Source of the DNA: Plantago ovata
Taxonomy: Eukaryota; Streptophyta; Magnoliopsida; Lamiales; Plantaginaceae
NCBI GenBank assembly: GCA_028274465.1
Contig: CM051456.1
Location: forward strand, 2,171,545-2,235,544
DNA: 64,000 nucleotides
Reading direction: 5' to 3'
This document shows, in pieces, positions 55,551 to 64,000 of this stretch. A program made the position numbers and the translations under genes. The notes under the pieces are model-generated. The model was not told the origin of the DNA. It did not search any database and worked only from the letters and a program-made list of their open reading frames with translations. Each line of letters opens with the position of its first letter. Positions within the stretch are counted from its first letter, which is position 1.

Positions 55551-58021
55551 GAGTTAGAGTTATAGAGATGGGAAACGAAAGTGTAATTTCACTCTTTGAA
55601 CGAACTTAAAATTAGTTATGAACTACCGGCTATTTTAGAGAGGAGATCAACCTCTTTACATTAAATTAAATGCCAAACATACTGGAATTTATTGTTGACT
55701 TGATGGATTGAAATGCAATTCATTAATTAGATCTACTAATAATTTTAATTTTGTAGTTGAAATGGTAGTATCACTCCTTAAAGTATATTTTAGACGACCA
55801 ATCATGCTAATACAACACCACATGGCGAGATCCTCTGCCTCCTCCGATAAGATCCCCCTCAAGATATTGATTTCCCTTGATCCATATTTATATTTATAGT
55901 ACTATATTATACAAAAAGGAGGGAAAAAATAATCGATAAAAAACAATGATATTCGAAACCTCCAATAAACTTAAAAACTTTATGAATCCACGTTCTAAAG
56001 TCTAAACCCCCAGTGTTTTGGAAAGGATTTTGAACCCGGATTAGAATTTTTTAACTAAAAATTATGACTCCACCTTTAACAAAGGGTTTTGAGCTAAAGT
56101 CAAGTCAAAGTCCAAGTTAAAAGCTCAATTCTCACTCGAAAATTCCACTCCCAGTATCCTACCATAATTTAAAACCCACTTCCATAACTTCTTTCCAAAC
56201 ACTAGAAAAAATCGATTAATAGCAGTCACGTTTAATTTTGAAAGTGCTATAGATATTAGATAAGTTTGGAAAAAACTCATGGATATGCATATACTCCGTT
56301 AGCGCATAAGAGTACCGTAATTAATCATTTACTATATTAATCATTCATTTGAAAACGTAAACTAATTTGTTATTAATCATTCACTATACAACTTTTTTTA
56401 CACTCATTCTCCCATGTAAATTCAGTCTTACTGTAGCATATGGATGGATCTCATTGGAATGAATTTTTTTTTTATTCAAGTATGATTTCTCGTATAATGA
56501 AACTCTTTCAACATATACTAGTTGAAGTTAACCAAATTTTACTTTTTGAAGTCTAGAAAGTAGAAACACAATCTAGGCAACATTAATCTGGTCTCGTGAC
56601 TCTCGTACTAGTATTGTTCTAGAAGTATAATTTTGTTACCGTTTTTTATAAATGAGTCCTTTTTGTATGCAAAGTGTCAATTGGGGTGAACTTGAAGACG
56701 TGAAGTGGTAGTATATATAATTAATGTATTTTATTGACTATTTGACTTATTGACTACTATAGGAGATAGCAGACGGGAGAGAGAAATAAATGCTGGTTGG
56801 CAGTGGCACAACTTGTAGAAGAGGGTTTGGACGATTGCGAAAAAAAATATATATATATCGATCCCTCCATGTTCAACCGACTATTTATTACTACGTTGTT
56901 TGTAAATAAGTTGTTATTATGTATTTAAGTGTAAGAACCCATAATTGTAAGATAAAGAAATTTTAAAATAATGAACGATACATATAACAAAAACGTAGAG
57001 AAATGACGGGAAGAAATACCGTGAAAATATCATAATCAGATGTGGACCTAGAATTTGAAATTTGGAGGGACAAAATTACACAATAGACCTAGAATTTGGA
57101 ATTTGAAGGGATAAAATTACACATGTAAGGCTAGTTTGAAGGTTCGGGAGGTAAAGTTAAGAGCAAATTATGAAAAATCGATAACATTACTTATGAAAAT
57201 TTTATTTTTTCAATTTTAGGAGGTCGAACACCCCCACAATATCACCTCCTAAGTCCTAACTCCTCCTCTTATTAATTCCATCTCATTAATAAATTCTATT
57301 ACGCATTTACCACGATTGATTGCTCCACCACACCATACTTCTTTATCATAATCAATACTATCATGTTCATAAAATTAGTTATCTACAAATTTTGCACCAC
57401 TATATTAATTAAAATTTAATAAACGATTATTCCGCAAATTCTAAAGTTAAAATTTGATCCTGAATTCCTGACATAAGAGACTCACCGTAGTTATAGACAA
57501 TGACTGCTCCACGCATATCATACATACTATATCCTTAAAAAGAAATTGTATTTTAAAATTAAATGTAAACAATAAAATAAAATAAAGCAACTGAGGGAGT
57601 GTTTTGCGTGACCATATCACTCCTAATCAAGCGATTTCACCTTTTGACCATAACAATTCTATTCGTTTAATGTCAATAAGGTGACATATAAGACGACTCC
57701 TTTGAAAATCTATTCTATGTAGATTTTGATCAAGTTAGCTTATCAGATATCAAAATATCAGTTACCTTATCGGTTAATTTTGAGGAACAAGTTGGAATTT
57801 TATGAGTCCAAATAGCCGGACATGGTTTGTCCCCATCTTCTCCCTCCCCTTCATGCATGATGACGGAAGAAACATGAATGCGAGTACCTAATAAAAACAA
57901 CCAACCTGTATGAGAGAAGCCACCCCTCCTCAGTCCTCACATATCTCTCTCCAAGACTTTTGACATAAGCATACAACAAACAAATCCATCTCTCAATTTC
58001 TTTCCTTTCTTCTTCCAAATA

Positions 58022-58030
58022 TTATAAACA
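58022..58030 (+). promoter_or_regulatory. Candidate TATA box of the receptor kinase
   Basis: 'ttataaaca' lies about 570 bp upstream of the ATG and just before a CT-rich leader with a (TTC)n run. Spacing would imply a long 5' UTR or leader intron; tentative. Confidence 0.3.
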
Positions 58031-58071
58031 CAAGTCCCTAATTTTATAACTCCAAAATCACACTTGTTGTA

Positions 58072-58097
58072 CTCTTCTTCTTCTTCTTCTTCTTCTC
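58072..58097 (+). repeat. (TTC)n microsatellite in the presumed leader
   Basis: Eight consecutive TTC units. Pyrimidine-rich runs of this sort are common in plant 5' UTRs and vary in length between individuals. Confidence 0.8.
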
Positions 58098-58595
58098 CAC
58101 AATTCCAAAACTTCAATCATCACACAAATCACAAATTATTATATAAACAAAACAAAACAAAACAAAGACACGGAGGAGGAAAAAAAGTTCAACTTGTTGA
58201 TAGCTACATCTCTGTTGAGTACTGGCTGTTATTACTACTACACCTGTGCTTCATTAATGCCCATGTAACCTTTCCAAACATTCAAAATTTCAGCCTCTTT
58301 ATTTCTCTTCTCTGCAAATTCCACGTGATGGGTGTAGATTCTTGTTTCCTACTGGATCATTTTCTGCTCTATCCAGCTTGGATTCATTGGTGAGAAATTT
58401 ATTCTGTTTCTGATTTCAATTTCAAGAATTCTGCTCTGTTTCTTGTCTTGTATACGGTTACAATTGGGCTGTAAGAAAGATTTCATCTTTTGAAGTTTTT
58501 CTTGTGTGGGTTTGTGTTGTGGGGTCTAAAACAACAGCATTGGGTCTTGTTCAAAATTGGATCTTGGTGACTTGATTCTTCTGGGATTTTGTTAT

Positions 58596-61040
58596 ATGGT
58601 CATGGGGAATTGGGAGTTCTTGAAAGGGACTCAAGTTGTTATTTTGTTGTTTGTTCTGTTTCTGTTCCAATTGGGGTATGCAAGTGTTCAGAATGTTGGG
58701 AGCTTGAGTTTAGGGTTCAAGGGGTCTCAAATGTTCTGGATAGACAACAATGGGATGTTCTTAGTGTCTAATAATTCGAATTTCGGGTTCGGGTTGACTA
58801 GTACTACTAGAGATGTCACTAGGTTTCTTCTTGTTGTTAAGCACATGAGGAGCCAAACTGTGGTGTGGGCTGCTAATAGAGACTCCCCTATTCAGAATTC
58901 GGATAATTTCGAGTTTGATGACACGGGGAATGCTTACTTACAGAGAGGGGGGACTAATGTGTGGTCTACTGATACTGGTGGGAAAGGAGTTTCTGCAATG
59001 GAGTTGTTGGATTCTGGGAATTTGGTGTTGCGTGGGAGAGATGGGGGTGTAGTTTGGCAAAGCTTTAGCCATCCCTCGAATAGTCTTCTGTCGAACCAGG
59101 AGTTTTCGGAAGGGATGAGGCTAGTTAGCAATCCGGGGTCTAGTAACTTGAGCTACTCGCTCGAGATCAGGTCTGGTGACATGATTCTTTCTGCGAATTT
59201 CCGGCCTGCACAGACTTATTGGTCGATGAGAAATGACCACCGGATAACCATCAATAAAGATGGAGGCACAGTTGCTTCAGCAGTACTTAATGCGAGTTCT
59301 TGGAAGTTCTATGATACGAGTAAGGCGCTGCTGTGGCAGTTCATTGTCCAACAAGGTGTTGGCGATAATACGACCTGGGTAGCAGTTTTGGGAGATGACG
59401 GTTTCCTTACGTTCTCTATGCTTGGAGATGGTCCTCCTAATCCCTCCTTAACGACGATACCGCAAGACGAGTGTAGCAGTCCTTCGTCTTGTGGGCCTTA
59501 TAGTGTGTGTTCTTCTCCTGGGAAAAGATGCAACTGTCAGTCTTCGTTTTGCAACTCTATGATTTTCCCTACTTGTGAGAATTCGAGTCATGATTTGGAA
59601 CTTGTAAGCGCTGGTGACAGTCTGACCTATCCGGCTCTCAGATTTGCACATTCAACAAGAACCACTTTAGATGGATGCAAGTCTTCTTGCCTTGCGAATT
59701 GCTCGTGTGGTGCTTTGTTCTTCCAGAACAGTACGGGGAATTGCTTCTTCTTTAATGAGATTGGAAGCATGGAGCAGTCGTCTAACGGTGTGGGCTATAC
59801 TTCCTTTGTCAAAGTGTCTGCTGCTGGAGCTAGTGGCAGGAGCACTGGAGGTGCTAGCCATAGTCGTTTCACAAATATCATTATTGTTATCGTGGTCATG
59901 ACGGTTGTTGTTATTTCGGTTATGCTTTTTCTTGGTTTCCGTTACTACCGAGGTACCAAGAAAGTGCCCGAGAGTCTTCATGAGAGCTCAGAAGAGGATA
60001 ACTTTCTGGACACACTTTCCGGGATGCCAATCCGTTTCAGTTACAAAGATCTTGCAACCGCGACAGATAACTTTAGTGTGAAACTTGGGCAAGGAGGGTT
60101 TGGTTCAGTTTATAAGGGCACTCTTCCAGATGGGACTCTGATTGCTGTGAAGCAATTGGAAGGCATTGGTCAGGGGAAGAAAGAGTTTCGAGCCGAAGTT
60201 AGCATCATAGGCAGCATTCATCACTTTCACTTGGTTCGGCTCAGGGGCTTCTGCGCAGAAGGAAGCCACCGGCTTCTTGCGTATGAGTTCATGGAGAATG
60301 GTTCTTTGGACAAATGGCTGTTCAAGAAAGACAAAGGCGAGTTCATGTTGGATTGGGAGACAAGATACAATATCGCTGTGGATACGGCTAAAGGCCTAGC
60401 GTACCTGCATGAGGATTGCGACGTGAAAATTGTGCATTGCGACATAAAACCCGAGAATGTGCTTCTTGACGGCCATTTCATGGCGAAAGTCTCAGATTTT
60501 GGTCTGGCGAAGCTTATGACACGAGAACAAAGCCATGTCTTTACAACTTTACGGGGCACGAGAGGGTACCTTGCACCTGAATGGATCACGAACTACGCTA
60601 TCTCAGAAAAGAGCGACGTGTATAGCTTTGGAATGGTATTGCTCGAATTAGTGGGTGGTCGGAAAAACTATGATCCTGCTGAAACTTCAGAAAAGTTGCA
60701 TTTCCCATCATACGCTTTCAAAATGCTTGAAGAAGGGAAACTGAGAGACCTTATCGATGCCAATCTGAATGTGGGAGATGGAGACGAGAGGGTCGCTATC
60801 ACGATAAAAGTCGCTCTGTGGTGCATACAGGACGATATGTGCCTCCGTCCTCCAATGACAAAAGTCGTACAGATGCTCGAAGGTCTTACTCCTGTTCCAG
60901 AGCCTCCAACTGCTTCTCAATTTGGGTCGCGCCTCTACTCAAGCTTCTATAAGTCAACAAGCGACGGAACTTCATCAGGACCGTCAGATTGTAACAGCGA
61001 CGCGTATCTTTCAGCAGTTCGTCTTTCCGGACCAAGATAG
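58596..61040 (+). CDS. SD2-5: G-type lectin S-receptor-like Ser/Thr kinase, SD2-5 type
   Basis: Intronless, 814 residues from ATG 58596, chosen because the frame opens upstream without an earlier ATG and because the signal peptide follows at once (GTQVVILLFVLFLFQLGYA). Extracellular part: bulb-lectin domain (FWIDNNGMFLVSNN, VVWAANRDSPIQN, NLVLRGRDGGVVWQSF), an S-locus/EGF-like Cys-rich stretch (ECSSPSSCGPYSVC) and a PAN-like part (CKSSCLANCSCGALFF). Transmembrane segment about residues 426-449. Kinase: GQGGFGSVYKG (about 497), VAIKQ-type Lys in IAVKQLEG, HCDIKPENVLLD (about 612), DFGLAK (about 633), GTRGYLAPEW. Cys before the catalytic Asp makes it a non-RD kinase. Plasma-membrane receptor; ligand unknown. 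Confidence 0.94.
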   Translation: MVMGNWEFLKGTQVVILLFVLFLFQLGYASVQNVGSLSLGFKGSQMFWIDNNGMFLVSNNSNFGFGLTSTTRDVTRFLLVVKHMRSQTVVWAANRDSPIQNSDNFEFDDTGNAYLQRGGTNVWSTDTGGKGVSAMELLDSGNLVLRGRDGGVVWQSFSHPSNSLLSNQEFSEGMRLVSNPGSSNLSYSLEIRSGDMILSANFRPAQTYWSMRNDHRITINKDGGTVASAVLNASSWKFYDTSKALLWQFIVQQGVGDNTTWVAVLGDDGFLTFSMLGDGPPNPSLTTIPQDECSSPSSCGPYSVCSSPGKRCNCQSSFCNSMIFPTCENSSHDLELVSAGDSLTYPALRFAHSTRTTLDGCKSSCLANCSCGALFFQNSTGNCFFFNEIGSMEQSSNGVGYTSFVKVSAAGASGRSTGGASHSRFTNIIIVIVVMTVVVISVMLFLGFRYYRGTKKVPESLHESSEEDNFLDTLSGMPIRFSYKDLATATDNFSVKLGQGGFGSVYKGTLPDGTLIAVKQLEGIGQGKKEFRAEVSIIGSIHHFHLVRLRGFCAEGSHRLLAYEFMENGSLDKWLFKKDKGEFMLDWETRYNIAVDTAKGLAYLHEDCDVKIVHCDIKPENVLLDGHFMAKVSDFGLAKLMTREQSHVFTTLRGTRGYLAPEWITNYAISEKSDVYSFGMVLLELVGGRKNYDPAETSEKLHFPSYAFKMLEEGKLRDLIDANLNVGDGDERVAITIKVALWCIQDDMCLRPPMTKVVQMLEGLTPVPEPPTASQFGSRLYSSFYKSTSDGTSSGPSDCNSDAYLSAVRLSGPR

Positions 61041-63724
61041 TACCTAATGTGAGATCATAAGGTATCCTAGTTGCATCTTAGATGAGTTTATTTTTGTGTA
61101 CACCGGTTTTTAGCTGTCTTGTTTCATCATTGTAAATCCATCAGATTAGCTCATTAGTAGCAGAGATTATATGTGAAACATGTTATGTTTGAACCTGTTC
61201 TTGATTTGATCTGTAAATCAATTGTTAGAATTTTGATATATATGCTCTTTCATTGGCCTTTCCCAGTTCTTGAGATACTACTGATCCATGTTTAATGAAT
61301 TTGATACCATATATAAAAATGATTAAGTTTGCTGCTAAGTTGAGTAACAAAGATTAGTCCAAAAGTATAGATTTTGTGCTGTTGGTTTCCAGCCAAATGA
61401 CATGGACATATTCTCTGCAACTTGTTGATTCTTGCAAGAAATAGTAAACATAGTACTAATTTATTCTTATGCAAAACAAAACTAAACATGTTTGGCTTTG
61501 AGTTTGGGAGAGGCCTTTTGAATAGTACTTTGAGAGGTGAATAGTAATCACTGTTGAGAGGGTTTTCTGAAATTAGATTTGAGTTTGACTTAGTAAAAGT
61601 TAGTAGGATATAGGGGAATATTAATAGGAGTGATGATTATAGCTGATGATTGATTGATTGAATGGTTGATTGAATGATTGGTTAGTTATAGTTAGTTAAA
61701 GTTTGTTGTATTGGGATTGTGAGAGAATGTATTGGGAATTGAGTTGATTTGGTTGGGAATTGAATTTTTAATTAATAGATGAATTATATAAAATGTATTA
61801 GAGTGAAAATGAAAGCATAAGCTACCAAAAAATCTGGTGTAATTTCGTTTTTTTTTTTTTTTTTTCCTTCTGTTTCGAAAGAAGTAATTTCTTACTTGTA
61901 TTTAAAAAAAAAAAAATAGATGTGAAGGAAAATATTGAAATGTTTATTACCGAAAATTACATGGACCTAAATATGATTTATTTATTTCATTACATAAATG
62001 AAAGGCCATTAAATAAGCTAAATCACGTTGTCCAATAATACACATATAGTACTAAGAACGATTTATTATGGATAACAAGTATCCTTCCGGCACCGAATCG
62101 GAAAACCAAACCGATATGAGTGTAAATCGGAACGTGAGGATCACGACTATGGCCTCCGTTTGGTCGTGCGGTGACGGAGGAAGGCGAAATCTCGACCGAC
62201 AGTGCAAACGGCGGTGAGAGGGGACGAGATAAGGTGGACATAGAAAGTCTCTCTGTCCCAGAGAGATAATTATTTTTGGCCAAATGAAGAAATGGCTTGT
62301 GAATAGTATCTACAGTTCCTTAGGCCTCTTTAATTGAAAGCCAAACATAGTTGGGCTGCCCAACAGTACGAGAGGACTTTCAAACTCAAAGCCAAACATG
62401 CTGAAAATCTTCACTATAAGATTATTTTATTCATATCTAATACCAAAAGTAGATAAATTATGTTATTTTAACTCTGTTGTGCTTGTAGCTGGTTACAGAG
62501 TAGTAGGTGGTTTATAAAACCAATCAGATGCATTTAACCCTTCATGAAGTCATAGTAATTTTGAATTATTATTAATTACAAGGAAAAGTTAACAAGTAGG
62601 AAGGAAATCTGAGTGGATCACCTAGATAGAAACTTGCTATAGTCTTCTTACCTTTTCCTCATTTTCTGATAGCAACTTGAGGTTTGGTACTAGCCTACTG
62701 GGCAAAGAAATATTGTTTGGACCCATAATATTTACTTACACAGTGCCAGAAATGTGTTTCCTAAGGCTACAATGCATGTGCAAAAATTTATGTTGTGCAA
62801 GAAATAAGTAGTCAATGCAAAGAAAGCATCCATGATCCACACATTATCCATGCAAAGATAAAGTATCATCATATATAACCCATAGCACCAGCATTATATG
62901 CGTAGATTTTGAATCAGTCTTGTAAGAAAGTTTGTAGTATGTACGGTGGGACGGAGCTTGTAATTTATTGCTATCTGTGTAGTTAATGAGATGATGATTG
63001 AATCAAAACTGGCTGCAATGCCACTGGTATTTTATATCTGTAGGCTGTAGCTCTCTTCTCTGGCCCCTGGTACAGGTATTTTGCCAGCACAATGGTGTTT
63101 CACATTTGCATGCATGATGGACCACTCTCATTAACCACAGGTTTTTCTTTTTCTCGACATTCACCAGTAAGGTGAACTGATGGAGTCTTTGCGTTCCTTG
63201 GTCTTTAATGCGATTATTCCATTATTGAGACCTTTTCACCAATCAAGTATTTTCATGTTCATTTCAATCAATGTTTCACAATGGACTCTTGGGAGCTGGG
63301 TCAATATTGAGAAGATGTGTGACATGGTTTAACTGGGACAAAATCTCCTGCTGCTCTCAGCCTCAATTGTAAAGAGCAAAAACTTGGCAGGAACCGTAAA
63401 GATATGGCCGGAAAACCATTTTGCTGGTGGAGAGAGATGACAGGAAAAAACAGACAGCTAAGGTAAATTCTGGGTAGTATAATATAACAGAACAAAGATA
63501 TGATGATATGGATAAAAAGAAGGGTCTTTCATTTAAGTATCATAACATTGTTCTTCTTAAGCTGTTCTACACTAATGCAAAAATTGAATCGCCCTAAAAA
63601 ACCCTGATGCTGCATCATAAGTATGTTACAATTAAAAGATCTTTCTTGCACTTGCACCCATAATTTTTCAAAAATATGGTATAGATTCCGAAGTGAACTC
63701 CCCCGAATCAACAGCCAGTTTTAC
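61041..63724. other. Intergenic between kinase and EF-Tu
   Basis: 61041-61260 is likely 3' UTR of the kinase. 61630-61690 is an ATTG-type simple repeat, 61851-61865 a T15 run. A minus-strand frame at 62023-62283 has no recognisable domain. 63540-63724 is likely 3' UTR of the EF-Tu gene. Confidence 0.4.
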
Positions 63725-64000
63725 TCACGCAAGGATTTCCTGAATGACACCAGCACCTACGGTCTTCCCTCCTTCCCTAATAGCGAACCTCATACCCTGC
63801 TCACATGCAATAGCCATATGGAGCTCCACCTCCATCTTAACACGGTCACCAGGCATAACCATCTTCGACTCCTCATCCTTGTCGTTGAAAATACAGTTCA
63901 CCTTTCCTGTGACATCTGTTGTCCTCATGTAAAACTGAGGCCTGTACCCTGCAAAGAATGGAGAATGCCTTCCACCCTCTTCCTTTTTCAAAACGTACAC
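63725..64000 (-). CDS. TUFA: Plastid-type elongation factor Tu, C-terminal part (cut by window edge)
   Basis: The last 92 codons of EF-Tu on the minus strand, with stop TGA at 63725-63727. Domain III signatures: [72 protein letters not shown]-Tu delivers aminoacyl-tRNA to the ribosome as a GTP complex. [14 protein letters not shown] and [14 protein letters not shown] fit chloroplast EF-Tu better than the mitochondrial form; the nuclear gene product would be imported. The 5' portion, including the GTPase domain and transit peptide, is outside the window. No intron in the visible part. Confidence 0.9.
   Translation of the reverse strand: MYVLKKEEGGRHSPFFAGYRPQFYMRTTDVTGKVNCIFNDKDEESKMVMPGDRVKMEVELHMAIACEQGMRFAIREGGKTVGAGVIQEILA

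Larger units (their letters stand above)
51635..58063. other. Long intergenic region between phosphatase and receptor kinase
   Basis: It holds the right copy of the flanking duplication (52893-53209), a Stowaway-type MITE (55089-55332) and a GAACT-repeat MITE (55347-55550). The remainder is AT-rich with only short unsupported frames. 51640-51760 is probably the promoter/leader of the phosphatase. 57850-58063 is likely promoter of the kinase. Confidence 0.45.

Noticed and set aside
62023-62283. Minus-strand 86-codon frame
   Set aside because: No family resemblance and no promoter or splice evidence; AT-rich flanks.
1-64000. CRISPR arrays, operons, ribosome-binding sites, attachment sites
   Set aside because: This is a plant nuclear sequence with introns; no regularly spaced repeat array was seen.
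1-64000. tRNA or rRNA genes
   Set aside because: A/B-box-like motifs occur only in the SINE (521-715) and the hAT-like element (near 42340), without a full cloverleaf I could trace.

Overview
The window is nuclear DNA of a core eudicot plant. It is AT-rich with GT-AG introns, plant-only gene families (KIX8/9-type repressor, G-type lectin receptor kinase, purple acid phosphatase, nuclear-encoded plastid-type EF-Tu) and typical plant transposons (Ty1/copia, MULE- and Stowaway-like MITEs, a tRNA-derived SINE). I could not fix the species. Degenerate ribosome-inactivating-protein (RIP) sequences fit Caryophyllales among other orders, but only weakly.

Layout. 1-6.2 kb is a rearranged accessory region: the 5' end of a gene sharing its leader with the RAD7-like genes further right (minus strand, cut by the window edge), a SINE, several broken RIP-like fragments in both orientations, duplicated promoter-like segments, and a 734-bp MULE-type MITE with 9-bp target duplications. 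6.8-17.1 kb holds three housekeeping-type genes, all on the minus strand: an SNRNP25-like ubiquitin-fold protein (5 exons), an ANTH/ENTH clathrin-assembly protein (1 exon) and a Core-2/I-branching (GT14-like) glycosyltransferase (1 exon). 19.4-20.6 kb is a decayed 3' end of a copia element. 22.5-23.9 kb is a KIX8/9-type gene. 24.8-35.2 kb is a tandem duplication of a RAD7-like LRR gene, each copy preceded by a conserved mini-ORF in its leader. 36.0-40.7 kb is a nearly pristine copia retrotransposon with non-canonical LTR ends. 41-45 kb is repeat-rich with an unrecognised membrane-protein-like ORF. 46.5-47.9 kb is a second KIX8/9-type gene, 49.4-51.6 kb a purple acid phosphatase (8 exons, minus strand), 58.6-61.0 kb an intronless SD2-5-like receptor kinase, and the right edge cuts into an EF-Tu gene.

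How it fits together. The order ubiquitin-fold gene - ANTH gene - Core-2/I gene - KIX gene - SD2-5 kinase matches, from memory, the Arabidopsis At4g32270-At4g32300 neighbourhood. The window therefore looks like an old conserved block into which the RIP-like cluster, the RAD7-like pair, the extra KIX copy, the phosphatase and the transposons have been placed or duplicated. No operon-like organisation is expected or seen; each gene has its own promoter. The most unusual items are the mini-ORF shared by three leaders, the start-codon damage in RAD7-like copy A, the young copia with TATA-type ends, and two transposon insertions (MULE-MITE and SINE) whose empty sites survive in duplicated sequence a few kb away.
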